This document shows positions 17,200-26,232 of a DNA stretch of 41,055 nt, piece by piece. The stretch comes from Chlamydiales bacterium. GTDB lineage: Bacteria > Chlamydiota > Chlamydiia > Chlamydiales > VFKH01. Below the pieces are notes generated by a model. The model was not told the origin of the DNA and ran no database searches. It saw nothing but the letters and a program-made list of their open reading frames with translations. The stretch is from the NCBI GenBank assembly GCA_031292375.1, contig JARLHF010000070.1, positions 1-41,055 on the forward strand. Direction: 5' to 3'. The first letter of the stretch is position 1; each line of letters begins with the position of its first letter. Both the position numbers and the translations under genes were made by a program.

Positions 17200-18960
17200 T
17201 TAAAGCAATTCGTCTGCGATGCCATTGCCGCAAGGCAAACTTTCTTCAGAAGATCTTATAGCTTGGTTTCTGGCTTGATATTCTTGTATCATTACCAAAA
17301 TCTCTTCGGGGGTGTGATCAGTAGAGGGGTATCGATAGTCTGGACTTCGTATTTGATTAGCAAGTCTACCGATGACTGTGAGGCCTTTCTGGTCTGTTGC
17401 ATCTATATTTGCTCCTCGTTGCAAAAGTTCTTGCACAATCTCATATTGTTGGTTTTGAGCTGCAATCATTAGAGGAGTTAGCCCCGACCATCGACTTTCA
17501 TTAATATTAGCTCCATACTTAAGTAGTAGCTTTATTAAGTCACCATTTTGAGAAAGGATTGCTGCTGGTAAGAAAGAATCACTGTTTGGATTTGCTCCAT
17601 GCTCTAATAAAAATTGTACGTTTTGTGCTATATTAGGTTCCTTAAGGAGAGCAGATTGGACAGATTGAACAGAATGATTCGTAAATAAGGCGCAAAGTAG
17701 AATGGTTGGAGCGTTGATCCCGTACTTTGGTGGCGCTAAAATGAATGTATTTATGAATGATTTATATTTTGTGTTAAAGAGATCATGCATGCATTGCAGA
17801 AGAGGTATAAAAATTTTCTTAGATATATGTTGATCTATTGGATGTACTTTTGGCCATGCTGTTAGTTTCGTTTTTAATAAATTGATAAGATTAGCAATTT
17901 GCTCTTGCTGTATTTTGGGAAGGTTTTCATCGTTACCAATAAACGGTAGAGCTTTCATAAAAGCATCTATTACGTTGGTGTTGGTGATTTGCATTTTAAC
18001 CATCTCAAGAAAGACATTGTAGTTAATCTTTAGACAGTATGGGTTTTCAGATAAGCACTCCCATAAATACTTGATTGATTGAGCTGTGCGCTCTAATAAG
18101 GGATTATTTGGTCGTAAATTATGAGACATTAAAAATGGAATAATATGATTTTCTGGATGATAATTGTGAGAAAGAGCCTGTGCACAAGCATTTTCTAGCT
18201 GAGAATGACCCAAGAAGTCAGCAAATTTATATAATGCAAGTAGCTTTTCTTCATTCATAGAACGTAATAAGTGCTGATCCGTTAAGTAATCCACAAAGCT
18301 ATTAAAAACATCTTCTGAAAATAAGGGGCACTCTATACGATACTTTATGTCAGAGCCTGATGCTTCTGGCCCCTGACCTTCTTCTAGCTCTACTCCATCA
18401 AGAAAAGTAGCGTTTTTAAAGTATGTCGAATGAAGATAAATAGTGGTTCCATCTTTGGCAATCAGGGCTGTATCTTTACCATTGGGACTAAACCACTCTT
18501 CGCGGTTGATTGTGTTAGCATAGTTTCTAACTTGTCTTCGGTTAGGATTATTGAGTTGGGCAAGTTCTTCAACGCGTTCTTTGTATCGTCGTACAAATAC
18601 AGAAAATGTTTGAAAGTTTATTGTTAATTCATTGTCTATTTTTGTAAATAACTGCAGCTTTTTTAGAATATTCAAAGCATTTGTTTCTGAACCTTTAATG
18701 AAGTTAAAGTGTTTTTGAAAAATGGCAAGTGCTAAAGATACCATTTTTTGATCACTGGGTAGGTAGCCAAAAAGATACTTGATGTATCTAATAAATCGCA
18801 TGAGTAAATTGCCCTGATTTATAGTAGTAAGGGACTTTTTCCCCTCAGGAGTGGTTACAATTTCTAATATTTCATGATCATTCTTTCCGAGCAAAGCCAA
18901 ATCATTAGTAAATCTTTGAAATCCTGTTTGAGTTAATTGACATGGTTTAATATTAGACAT
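17200..18960 (-). CDS. BTB/POZ-ankyrin repeat protein, putative host-directed effector
   Basis: 586 residues. Residues 1-150: unrecognised helical domain with a hydrophobic patch (LLMRFIRYIKYLFGYL, 52-67). About 160-265: BTB/POZ domain (DGTTIYLHSTYFKNATFL, then the helical end MNEEKLLALYKFADFLGHSQ), followed by a BACK-like helical region to about 340. About 415-530: three ankyrin repeats (VQFLLEHGANPNS, IKLLLKYGANINESRWSGLT, PLMIAAQNQQYEIVQELLQR). In eukaryotes BTB proteins recruit substrates to Cul3 ubiquitin ligases, and BTB proteins are known to be expanded in amoeba-associated chlamydiae. Secretion is inferred. AGAGG lies 6 bp before the ATG. Confidence 0.9.
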   Translation of the reverse strand: MSNIKPCQLTQTGFQRFTNDLALLGKNDHEILEIVTTPEGKKSLTTINQGNLLMRFIRYIKYLFGYLPSDQKMVSLALAIFQKHFNFIKGSETNALNILKKLQLFTKIDNELTINFQTFSVFVRRYKERVEELAQLNNPNRRQVRNYANTINREEWFSPNGKDTALIAKDGTTIYLHSTYFKNATFLDGVELEEGQGPEASGSDIKYRIECPLFSEDVFNSFVDYLTDQHLLRSMNEEKLLALYKFADFLGHSQLENACAQALSHNYHPENHIIPFLMSHNLRPNNPLLERTAQSIKYLWECLSENPYCLKINYNVFLEMVKMQITNTNVIDAFMKALPFIGNDENLPKIQQEQIANLINLLKTKLTAWPKVHPIDQHISKKIFIPLLQCMHDLFNTKYKSFINTFILAPPKYGINAPTILLCALFTNHSVQSVQSALLKEPNIAQNVQFLLEHGANPNSDSFLPAAILSQNGDLIKLLLKYGANINESRWSGLTPLMIAAQNQQYEIVQELLQRGANIDATDQKGLTVIGRLANQIRSPDYRYPSTDHTPEEILVMIQEYQARNQAIRSSEESLPCGNGIADELL

Positions 18961-18984
18961 AATAACCTCTAATTAAAATCGATC

Positions 18985-19014
18985 GATTATATATAATAAA
19001 TTATATTAATGTCA
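18985..19014 (-). promoter_or_regulatory. Consensus sigma-70 promoter of the BTB-ankyrin gene
   Basis: On the minus strand: TTGACA (19014-19009), 18-bp spacer, TATAAT (18990-18985), about 25 bp upstream of the ATG at 18960. Both hexamers are perfect consensus, suggesting strong basal transcription. Confidence 0.65.
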
Positions 19015-19078
19015 ATTTTTAAAAGGTACTACGCAGGCGAAATTTATTGCTATAAATAAACATTTAAATTTTTAATTA

Positions 19079-20239
19079 TTATTTTAATAGTGTGGAAAAT
19101 GCTTTCCATCCCATGACATGAGCTGTCTCTCTTTTTTGGTTTTGTTCTCCGCCGTAGACAACGATTCCGTTGGAGGGTTCTAGTGTTATTTTGTTCCAAA
19201 AAGAAATTCCTTTAAAATAGTCGGGGGCAATTGTCTGTCCTGACTTGATTTCAAGAGGGGTCATGCGTCCATTGTTTTCAAAAAGACAATCTACTTCATT
19301 ATCTTGTTGATCTCTCCAAAAATACATGTGGGGGATCTGTCCTAAATTCCATTTTTGCTTCATCAAATCAGCAATAACCATTGACTCAAAGAGGCCACCT
19401 TTCAGGTAGTGTGAAGCTACTTGACTTGCTGATTGAATTCCTAAAAGAGTACAAGCAAGACCGGTGTCATAGAAGTAAATTTTTGCAGATTTTACTAGGC
19501 GTTTATTAAAATTCTCAAAATAGGGGGGCAATAGGAAAAGGATGTAACTCATTTCAAGAAGAGATAACCACGATCTGGCCGTACGTTGGTCAATCCCACA
19601 GTCATTACCTAACGATACAAAGTTAACGAGCTGTCCTATTCTTCCAGCACAGAGCTTTAAAAATTTTTGGAATACCATTAAGTCAGTAATATTTTTAATC
19701 TGTCGCACATCTTTTTCTACATAGGTAAGAACATAATTGGCATACCAATCTGCAGGTGCCATTCCTCTTGCATAAATTCTTGGATAAAACCCAGTAAAAA
19801 TTAATTCATCCGCGCTATTAGTCAGCTTTCCAGCACAACTAAGTTCATTGATAGAAAGTGGCAGAAGAGTCAAAATAGCAACTCTTCCTGCTAGCGTTTG
19901 AGAAATTGCTTGATGGACAAGAAAATTCTGAGATCCTGTCAGAATAAAGGCGCCAGATTGCTGATTTTCATCAACAATTGTTTGAATGTAAGAGAGAAGT
20001 CCTGGCACATGCTGAACTTCATCGATGATAACGCCTGCCTTATACTGGCTCAAAAATTGTCTGGGATCACTCTGTGCGAACTCTCTACTGTCTAAATCTT
20101 CTAGAGAAACGTATGCATAATTAGAAAACAAATGTTTTGCAAGCGTGGTTTTACCTGATTGTCTTGGTCCAAGCAGTGCCAAAACGGGATATTGTTTAGA
20201 AAGCTCTAAGGCTTTTTGGCTTATATTTCGGACAAACAT
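19079..20239 (-). CDS. AAA-family ATPase with DUF4143 domain
   Basis: 386 residues. N-terminal AAA domain with Walker A GPRQSGKTT (24-32), Walker B AGVIIDEVQH and sensor-like FILTGSQNF; a central winged-helix-like part; and a C-terminal DUF4143 region whose D-N-E-V-D-C...P-L-E-I-K pattern resembles a PD-(D/E)xK nuclease-like fold. The family is common, patchily distributed and often mobile; its role is unknown. Monocistronic, oriented away from ssb. An 18-bp palindrome 20 bp upstream of the start could be an operator. A second member lies at 36638-37759. Confidence 0.92.
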   Translation of the reverse strand: MFVRNISQKALELSKQYPVLALLGPRQSGKTTLAKHLFSNYAYVSLEDLDSREFAQSDPRQFLSQYKAGVIIDEVQHVPGLLSYIQTIVDENQQSGAFILTGSQNFLVHQAISQTLAGRVAILTLLPLSINELSCAGKLTNSADELIFTGFYPRIYARGMAPADWYANYVLTYVEKDVRQIKNITDLMVFQKFLKLCAGRIGQLVNFVSLGNDCGIDQRTARSWLSLLEMSYILFLLPPYFENFNKRLVKSAKIYFYDTGLACTLLGIQSASQVASHYLKGGLFESMVIADLMKQKWNLGQIPHMYFWRDQQDNEVDCLFENNGRMTPLEIKSGQTIAPDYFKGISFWNKITLEPSNGIVVYGGEQNQKRETAHVMGWKAFSTLLK

Positions 20240-20258
20240 GGGGCAACCTATGATAAAA

Positions 20259-20276
20259 ATGACATGCCAATGTCAT
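20259..20276. promoter_or_regulatory. Small palindrome upstream of the DUF4143 ATPase gene
   Basis: ATGACAT-GCCA-ATGTCAT, 7-bp perfect arms with a 4-base centre, ending 20 bp before the start codon. The size and position suit a dimeric regulator or autoregulatory site. Confidence 0.4.
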
Positions 20277-20432
20277 AAATAACAATATCAACTATTGTAT
20301 TTATTGACAAATATAACATTACATGAGGAATTCCCGTTGTAGGAATTTCTGTATTTTATTTTGGCTCGCATTATTTCTTCTATTTTTATAAGATGATTGC
20401 GGTTTAATTTTTTGAATTTAAGGATGAGCTTT

Positions 20433-20894
20433 ATGAATATTGTTGAGATTGCAGGACACCTTGGAGCAGATGCTGAAGTGCGTTTTACTCCTAGTAACTT
20501 AAAAGTTACAACTCTTAGAATGGCTGTGAACACAAGAAAAGGTGGCACAGATGTAACGATGTGGTGGCGCGTCACCATTTGGGGAGATCGTTTTGACAAA
20601 ATGGTTCCCTATTTTAAGAAGGGTGCAGCACTTATTGTTTTAGGTGAAATGGCAAACCCAGAGATTTATACAGATAAAAATGGAATCCCTCAAGTTTCTT
20701 TAAATTTAACAGCTGATATCGTGAAGTTTAGTCCATTTGGCAAGAGTGATCGCTCATCACAAGAAGCAGGTAGTGGACAAGAAAGCTATGGCGCCGAGGC
20801 AAAAAGTAGTAGCACTCCTTTTGCAGGACAGGCACAGTATAGTTATGCATCATCGGATTCCGACTCATTTAAAGACGATCAACTGCCCTTCTGA
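20433..20894 (+). CDS. ssb: Single-stranded DNA-binding protein
   Basis: 153 residues. OB-fold N-terminal domain (GHLGADAEVRFTPSNLKVTT, then MWWRVTIWGDRFDKM and LIVLGEM), a Ser/Gln/Gly-rich linker from about 108, and the acidic tip DDQLPF, which recruits DNA-repair and replication partners. The frame opens at a TTG (20397), but AAGGA at the right distance favours the ATG at 20433 (MNIVEIAGHLG). It is followed after 11 bp by pepA; the ssb-pepA order is also that of Chlamydia trachomatis as I recall. Confidence 0.96.
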   Translation: MNIVEIAGHLGADAEVRFTPSNLKVTTLRMAVNTRKGGTDVTMWWRVTIWGDRFDKMVPYFKKGAALIVLGEMANPEIYTDKNGIPQVSLNLTADIVKFSPFGKSDRSSQEAGSGQESYGAEAKSSSTPFAGQAQYSYASSDSDSFKDDQLPF

Positions 20895-20905
20895 GGAGCT
20901 TTTAA

Positions 20906-22381
20906 ATGAAATTTTTGCAAGTAAATGCTCTTAGGGAAAAGGATGTTGAAATCCTTTTCCTTCCATTCATTCAAGAAAAAGCAGAGGCGAAGAAGGTCTT
21001 TGTTTTGGATGGTTTTGACGAGGCTTATAAATTTCCTGTCGATTCTTCAGACTTTACAGCAAAAGAGGGTGAAATCACTCTTCTTTATCAGGTAAAGGGG
21101 TTAAAGAGAGTTGCTCTTCTTGGGCTTGGTCCCAAAGATAAAGTTTCAGTAGAATCTCTTCGACGAGTATTTGCAGCTTGCATTAAGTATTGTAGGCAAA
21201 AACAATATGAAAATATCCATATCGCTTTTCCAATATTGCCTTTTTCTCAAGAAGAAGTTTGTAGAGGGATGGGTGAAGGGCTTTTGCTTGCAAATTATGC
21301 TTTTGAGCATAATCGCTTTGAGTCCTTGCAAAAGAATCAAGCTTCCCTTGTTAAGAAAGCTATTTTTCTAGCCCTGCCAAAGGGCTCTCTTGCCTTGTTT
21401 GAGAAATATACTTATATTGCCGAGGGTGTTTTTTTAGCGAGGGATCTTGTCAACGGTAACGCAGATGATATTACACCAGAGGCGCTCTCTTTTCTTGCAC
21501 TTCAACTTGAAGAACGCTTTTCTCAAATAAAGACGAAAGTTTTAAATAGGAAGGCTATTGAAAAGGAGAAGATGGGGCTTTTACTTGCGGTTGCAAGGGG
21601 TTCTTACAGAGATCCTGCTTTCATTGTTATGGAATATAAAGGTAATCCAAAAAGTAAAGAGCACACTGTTGTTGTTTGTAAAGGAGTTACATTTGATACA
21701 GGGGGCTTGTTGATCAAGCCAAGGGGCGGTATGGAAGATATGCGCTCAGATATGGCAGGAGCTGCTTGTGGCTTTGGCACTCTTCTTTCTGTTGTCCTTT
21801 TAAAAATGAAGGTAAATGTGAGCATTGTTATAGGTGCAACAGAAAATGCAATAGGTCCAAATGCTTATAAACCAGGTGATGTCTACAAATCGATGTCTGG
21901 AAAAACTGTTGAAATTACAGACACAGATGCTGAGGGAAGATTGGTTCTTGCAGATGCCATTACCTACACAGAAAAGTACCTAAAGCCAACTCGCATCGTC
22001 GATGTTGCTACATTGACAGGTGCTATGATGGTAGCTCTTGGCGAGGAGGTTGCAGGGATTTGCTCTAACAATAAAGAGCTAGAAGAATTGCTTATCCATG
22101 CAGGCAACGGTACTTATGAGAGGGTCTGGCCACTACCTTTGTGTGAGGAATATAAGGAGCATCTAAAGTCGGATATAGCAGATCTTAAAAACACGGGCAC
22201 TAAATATGCAAGAGCAATCAGCGCAGCTCTTTTCATCCAGGAGTTTGTTGCTAAAACGCCATGGGCTCATCTTGATATTGCAGGGCCTGCTTTCTATACA
22301 AAAGAGAGGCACTACATACCTAAGAACGGTACTGGCTATGGAGTGCGCCTTCTGATAGAGTTTTTAGAATTACTTCATTAA
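20906..22381 (+). CDS. pepA: Cytosol (leucyl) aminopeptidase
   Basis: M17-family dinuclear metallo-aminopeptidase, 491 residues, full length. The metal and active-site segments are intact: CKGVTFDTGGLLIKP, DMRSDMAGAA, ATENAIGPNAYKPGDV and the signature TDAEGRLVLADA, plus the closing HLDIAGPAF. It releases N-terminal amino acids during peptide turnover; some homologues also bind DNA. GAGGAG stands 9 bp before the ATG. Downstream of ssb on the same strand. Confidence 0.97.
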   Translation: MKFLQVNALREKDVEILFLPFIQEKAEAKKVFVLDGFDEAYKFPVDSSDFTAKEGEITLLYQVKGLKRVALLGLGPKDKVSVESLRRVFAACIKYCRQKQYENIHIAFPILPFSQEEVCRGMGEGLLLANYAFEHNRFESLQKNQASLVKKAIFLALPKGSLALFEKYTYIAEGVFLARDLVNGNADDITPEALSFLALQLEERFSQIKTKVLNRKAIEKEKMGLLLAVARGSYRDPAFIVMEYKGNPKSKEHTVVVCKGVTFDTGGLLIKPRGGMEDMRSDMAGAACGFGTLLSVVLLKMKVNVSIVIGATENAIGPNAYKPGDVYKSMSGKTVEITDTDAEGRLVLADAITYTEKYLKPTRIVDVATLTGAMMVALGEEVAGICSNNKELEELLIHAGNGTYERVWPLPLCEEYKEHLKSDIADLKNTGTKYARAISAALFIQEFVAKTPWAHLDIAGPAFYTKERHYIPKNGTGYGVRLLIEFLELLH

Positions 22382-22406
22382 CAATGTGTATAATTACGCA
22401 GGAAGT

Positions 22407-22634
22407 CTATTCTTCGTCGTCATCTTCGTCTTCATAATTTGTGAGAAAGTCTTTTTTCTCATAGATCTCTAAAAGTACTTGGTAGGCTCTGTTTTGAATA
22501 GGTGTTGCGACTCTACAGCCTCTATCCGTTTGAATCATATCCTTTGCAAGCTTTATAGCATAATTTACAAGGTCAAACGAGCTCTTAAAGTTTAGTTTAA
22601 TATGTTCGTTGGTCAGGCAATCTTTTAGATGCAT
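22407..22634 (-). CDS. rpoZ: RNA polymerase omega subunit (probable)
   Basis: 75 residues. The core SSFDLVNYAIKLAKDMI, then A-T-P-I-Q-N-R-A-Y-Q-V-L-L-E-I, follows the omega pattern (FDLV...A...R/K...N...AL-E-I), with an acidic tail (DEDDDEE). Sequence match is modest, but its place directly after gmk is the classic rpoZ position. Strong AAGGAG Shine-Dalgarno at about 9 bp. It ends the yicC-gmk-rpoZ operon. An uncharacterised chlamydial small protein is the alternative. Confidence 0.75.
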   Translation of the reverse strand: MHLKDCLTNEHIKLNFKSSFDLVNYAIKLAKDMIQTDRGCRVATPIQNRAYQVLLEIYEKKDFLTNYEDEDDDEE

Positions 22635-22652
22635 GAAAGTGTCTCCTTAAAG

Positions 22653-23273
22653 TTAAAAAGGGGCGTTAATGTGTATTGCTTTATGTTCTTCTGCAATTAA
22701 AATGCTTTTTAATACAGCATAAGCCACATTTAGGTCATTATTAATAATATGGTAGTTGTAGAAACTAGATTTTTTTTCTTCGTGCTTAGCCCAGCTCAGA
22801 CGTTGTTCTGTAGAGGCTGGATTTTCTGTAGATCTGCTAGAAAGGCGCTTTTTCAGTTCATTAAAAGAAGGAGGGGATATAAAGATAGTAATGGCCTCTG
22901 GGTATACTTGAGAGATGTTTAGTGCTCCTTGTGTGTCGATGACAAGTATGGCATGATGTCCAGATAAAAGAAGCATTTCCAAGCTTTTTTTGCATGTGCC
23001 ATAGTAGTGATCGAAAACTTTAGCATGCTCCAAAAACTCATTTTTATATACCTTTTCATCGAAAATTTCTGGTGATACAAAATGGTAGTGAACACCTTCT
23101 ATTTCATTATTTCTTGGCTTTCTTGTCGTATAGGAAACGGATGCTTTGACACAGGCAAATTCCGCTGTTAGTTTGGAAACAAGTGTCGTTTTTCCAGTTC
23201 CTGCAGGGGCACTGATAACAAATACAAGACCTTTCTCTAGGTTTCCAAGTACTTTTGGCTCGTTATTCAACAT
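22653..23273 (-). CDS. gmk: Guanylate kinase
   Basis: Phosphorylates GMP to GDP. About 206 residues. P-loop SAPAGTGKTTL, GMP-binding block SVSYTTRKPRNNEIEGVHYH, FLEHAKVFDHYYGT, and the adenine-side ILVIDTQGALNI with RLSSRSTE lid. The frame opens with a TTG at 23300, but the ATG at 23273 has an upstream AGG and a normal N-terminus. It overlaps the yicC end by 11 bp. Confidence 0.96.
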   Translation of the reverse strand: MLNNEPKVLGNLEKGLVFVISAPAGTGKTTLVSKLTAEFACVKASVSYTTRKPRNNEIEGVHYHFVSPEIFDEKVYKNEFLEHAKVFDHYYGTCKKSLEMLLLSGHHAILVIDTQGALNISQVYPEAITIFISPPSFNELKKRLSSRSTENPASTEQRLSWAKHEEKKSSFYNYHIINNDLNVAYAVLKSILIAEEHKAIHINAPF

Positions 23274-24147
23274 TTTGTACCTGCTCTCGTATGCGTGCAA
23301 GTTCTGTTTTCATTTCTAAAATCAGTTTTGAGCTATCCAGGTCAGAAGTTTTTGCTCCAAATGTATTGAGCTCTCTTGCAAGCTCTTGAGTTAAAAAGTC
23401 TAAGTTTTTACCAATACCTAGTTTTTTTCCATCAAGAAGATCTTTGAATTGCGAAATATGAGAATAAAACCGTGTGATCTCTTCTTGGACGCAGCTTTTT
23501 TCTGCATAGATAATCATTTCACGCAAAAGCCGCTCTTCACTTTCAATAGAGTCTGGTAAAGATTCTTTAATACGTTGTAAAAGCTTTTGGCGGTATTTTT
23601 CTGGAGATGCTTGTACAAGTGCTGAAACTTTTTTCATGCTATCTTCGAGTAGTTCTAGACGCAAGAGAAAATCATGTTTTAGCGCTTTTCCCTCTTCTTC
23701 TCGCATGCGTACAAGTTGAGAGAGACCTTCACGAACAAGTAAGTCTATGATATCCTCGCACGTTTTTTCTAACTCCGTGTTTTCGGAGTAGGTAAGTATG
23801 TTAGGATTTTCAGATAGAAGTTTTAGATCAAAGGATTTGCTATCAAGGCCAAGTGTTGCGGCAATGGAGAGCCAGGCATTATAAATCTCTTTTGCAAGAA
23901 GAAGGTTGGGAGTTATTTTAAAGAGAGATGCCTGCTCAAAAGAAGCACGTAGAGTTAAGTTCACATGTCCACATACAAGTTCTTTTTGAAGAATTTTTCG
24001 CAAAAAAGGCTCGAAAGAGGAAAGCTCTCTTGGTAAGTTGATTTGAAGCTCTAAAAATTTTCTATTAACAGATTGTATTTCAAGGGTAAAGCAGCCCAGT
24101 TCATGAGTCAGATGTGTTTTACTATATGCGGTCATGCTTCTTAGCAT
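23263..24147 (-). CDS. yicC: YicC-family endoribonuclease-like protein
   Basis: 294 residues, full length. The N-terminus MLRSMTAYSK and C-terminus REQVQNVE are family hallmarks, together with EIQSVNRKFLELQINLPREL, the E-Q-A block and FLTQELARELNTFGAKTSD. YicC is linked to RNA turnover and typically precedes gmk, as here. First gene of yicC-gmk-rpoZ. Confidence 0.95.
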   Translation of the reverse strand: MLRSMTAYSKTHLTHELGCFTLEIQSVNRKFLELQINLPRELSSFEPFLRKILQKELVCGHVNLTLRASFEQASLFKITPNLLLAKEIYNAWLSIAATLGLDSKSFDLKLLSENPNILTYSENTELEKTCEDIIDLLVREGLSQLVRMREEEGKALKHDFLLRLELLEDSMKKVSALVQASPEKYRQKLLQRIKESLPDSIESEERLLREMIIYAEKSCVQEEITRFYSHISQFKDLLDGKKLGIGKNLDFLTQELARELNTFGAKTSDLDSSKLILEMKTELARIREQVQNVE

Positions 24148-24243
24148 TGTGAATTTGTGCTCTTTAGTATCTTCATAATTTCAGTGATCCTAGCAACTAT
24201 ACCATTGAATGTCAATAATTTTGAGTTGAAAATCCGATAACAG

Positions 24244-24272
24244 TTGACATGCTTTAAGAAATTGTTTAGCTT
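24244..24272 (+). promoter_or_regulatory. Possible promoter for the heme-oxygenase-like gene
   Basis: TTGACA (24244-24249), 17-bp spacer, TAGCTT (24267-24272). Perfect -35, weak -10; about 50 bp before the ATG. Confidence 0.3.
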
Positions 24273-24322
24273 GCAATAACTTGAATAATATTTAATCATT
24301 CTTTAATACTAGGGAGGTTTAT

Positions 24323-25354
24323 ATGTTTTCAACGCAATTACCTACAGCAGATTTATCTGCAGAGAGACTATTACACCCAAGTTCTTTGGCTAGTGTCTCT
24401 TTGGCGAGTCTCTCTGGCAGCCCATCATCGGGTGAGAGTAATTCTCCAGCTACTCCAAGTAATATTAGTTTAGAAGAGGATCTAAGTGGTGCTAGTACAT
24501 CAGCAAATCCAAGCGCTCCTTCGCTAAATGAGGCTCTTCTTTATGCAGAGCGCTTACGCAGGCATACGGAGCAATTATTTGATGTGACCAACAAAAGAAC
24601 TTTGTATGGAGAGCTTTATGAAGTGAGCAACAGCTTACATTTTCAAATTTTGCATATGGAATTTATAAAGAAGTTGAGAATGGGAAATGATGCCATTATA
24701 GATGTTATTAAATATTTTAAAAACATGGTTGAAATTCACGCATACTTGGAGTCAGCCCAAGAGATATTTAAACAAAATCCTATTGTAAAAGCTTTTTATG
24801 ATGATAAGTTACTTCGTGCAGAGTTAATTAAAAAAGATATTGAATGCTGGGTGGCCTTGCTACAGGTAAAACAAGTAGACATTGAAGAGCTTCTTTTATA
24901 TGAGCCTGCAAAAGTTACTGAAGAGTATTGTTTGCGCCTCATTGGAGGGGAGGGCTCACCTATTAATGAAGATCCAGGACTTCTTGTTGCTCATATGTTT
25001 GTATTTTATAGTATGGTATTATCTGATGGAAATGGTATTAGAGGGGGACTAGAGCGGCTTCTTAAAAAGCAAGGGTTCACAAGTGAAAAGGAGAAGTATT
25101 TGGCAAGTTTTACTTTAAATTTGGATGAGAGTACAGATGACTATCTTCATAGGTGGTATGATCGACTAAATCGAGTTTTATCTCGTGTTCCAGAAGAAAA
25201 AAGAGAAAGTTTTATCGAAGGGTTAAAGAAAGAAGTTCGAGTTGCATTCCAAGTAGTGTCTGATTTTATTAAGCAAGACCTTAGTGTTAAGGAGCCTCAA
25301 ACGCAAGTTAAGGCGCACCCTTTGCGATCTTGTAGAACAATTTACATTCATTAA
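24323..25354 (+). CDS. Heme-oxygenase-fold protein with Ser-rich N-terminal extension
   Basis: 343 residues. Residues 1-68 are a disordered Ser/Ala/Pro-rich leader. About 70-318 follows eukaryotic heme oxygenase along its length: SLHFQILHMEFIKKLRMG aligns with the proximal-helix region (His106 in the proximal His position), then the Q-N-P-I-V-K-A-F-Y segment, EDPGLLVAHMFVFYS with the distal helix, and a final helix pair STDDYLHRWYDRLNRVLSRV. In the distal helix the canonical G-D-L-S-G-G is S-M-V-L-S-D-G-N-G here, so the catalytic Asp is missing. It may bind heme or a related ligand without normal oxygenase chemistry. Clear AGGGAGG Shine-Dalgarno. The next gene starts 2 bp downstream. Confidence 0.8.
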   Translation: MFSTQLPTADLSAERLLHPSSLASVSLASLSGSPSSGESNSPATPSNISLEEDLSGASTSANPSAPSLNEALLYAERLRRHTEQLFDVTNKRTLYGELYEVSNSLHFQILHMEFIKKLRMGNDAIIDVIKYFKNMVEIHAYLESAQEIFKQNPIVKAFYDDKLLRAELIKKDIECWVALLQVKQVDIEELLLYEPAKVTEEYCLRLIGGEGSPINEDPGLLVAHMFVFYSMVLSDGNGIRGGLERLLKKQGFTSEKEKYLASFTLNLDESTDDYLHRWYDRLNRVLSRVPEEKRESFIEGLKKEVRVAFQVVSDFIKQDLSVKEPQTQVKAHPLRSCRTIYIH

Positions 25355-25356
25355 TT

Positions 25357-26232
25357 ATGTTTATCGAACAAATAAACCTGCAGCATAGGGACGTGCTTAG
25401 TCAATGCTTTAAAGAGCTAGGTGTTACTCTTTCTACCTACTCTTTTGCAACGCTATATCTTTTTCGTAAAAAACATGATACGTGTGTCATTTTTACTGAT
25501 AAAATATATGTCAAAGGTAAAACCTATGATGAAAAGACCTACTTAATGCTGTGCTATGCACCAAACACGCTTGATCAGCAGGAGATGCTCTCTCTTCTTA
25601 AGAAGTATGACTTCATCTATCCAGTACCAGAAGTTTGGCGCGCTTATTTTGATCCAGATAAATTTTCGATGCATTTTCTAGAGGCTAATAGTGACTATGT
25701 TTTTAGTGTTGAAAAGCTTGCAACCTACCCTGGAAGGGAACTTAGCTCTAAGCGTAATTTGGAAAAGCAATTTAAAGACCACTACGATGCAAAAATGTGT
25801 GTACTGACTGAAGCGCTTGCAACAGATGCAGAGAAAGTTCTTAACCATTGGCAGGATGAAACAAAAAAGCAGGAGGAAGAAACGGATTATGAGCCTTGCA
25901 GGGAGGCTTTAAAGCTTTTGTCTTTTTTAGAACTGGAAGGAAGAATTTTTTATGTTGGAAAAGAGCCAATTGCTTTTTTGATAGGAGAAGCAATTGGCAA
26001 GAAGACTTTCATCATCCATTTTGCAAAAGCGGATACGAGATATAAAGGAGTCTACCCTTATATTTATCAGACGTTTGCTGAGGAGTGCCTTGGTAAGTAC
26101 CGCTATTTTAATATGGAGGAGGATTTAGGTCTTCCTACATTAATACAAGCAAAGAGAGCTTACTTGCCAGATTTTTATAATGTTAAATTAAGAGTTGTCC
26201 ATTCGCCAAGAATTAATTCAGAGCGAAAATGA
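25357..26232 (+). CDS. DUF2156 (LPG synthetase C-terminal-like, GNAT-type) protein
   Basis: 291 residues. Visible family blocks are the YPGRELSSKRNLEKQFKDHY segment (about 127-146) and, near the end, the NMEEDLGLPTLIQAKRAYLP segment, where N-x-E-x-D-x-G precedes a K-x-x-Y-x-P. The domain is the soluble part of MprF-type lysyl-phosphatidylglycerol synthases and has a double acetyltransferase-like fold; stand-alone members have no assigned substrate. The start is 2 bp after the heme-oxygenase-like stop, so the two are co-transcribed and maybe co-functional. The 3' end overlaps convergent prmA by 58 bp. Confidence 0.82.
   Translation: MFIEQINLQHRDVLSQCFKELGVTLSTYSFATLYLFRKKHDTCVIFTDKIYVKGKTYDEKTYLMLCYAPNTLDQQEMLSLLKKYDFIYPVPEVWRAYFDPDKFSMHFLEANSDYVFSVEKLATYPGRELSSKRNLEKQFKDHYDAKMCVLTEALATDAEKVLNHWQDETKKQEEETDYEPCREALKLLSFLELEGRIFYVGKEPIAFLIGEAIGKKTFIIHFAKADTRYKGVYPYIYQTFAEECLGKYRYFNMEEDLGLPTLIQAKRAYLPDFYNVKLRVVHSPRINSERK

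Noticed and set aside
24323-25354. CADD/PqqC-type chlamydial protein
   Set aside because: CADD also has a heme-oxygenase-like fold, but the segment order here follows classical heme oxygenase and no CADD-like metal-ligand pattern was found.
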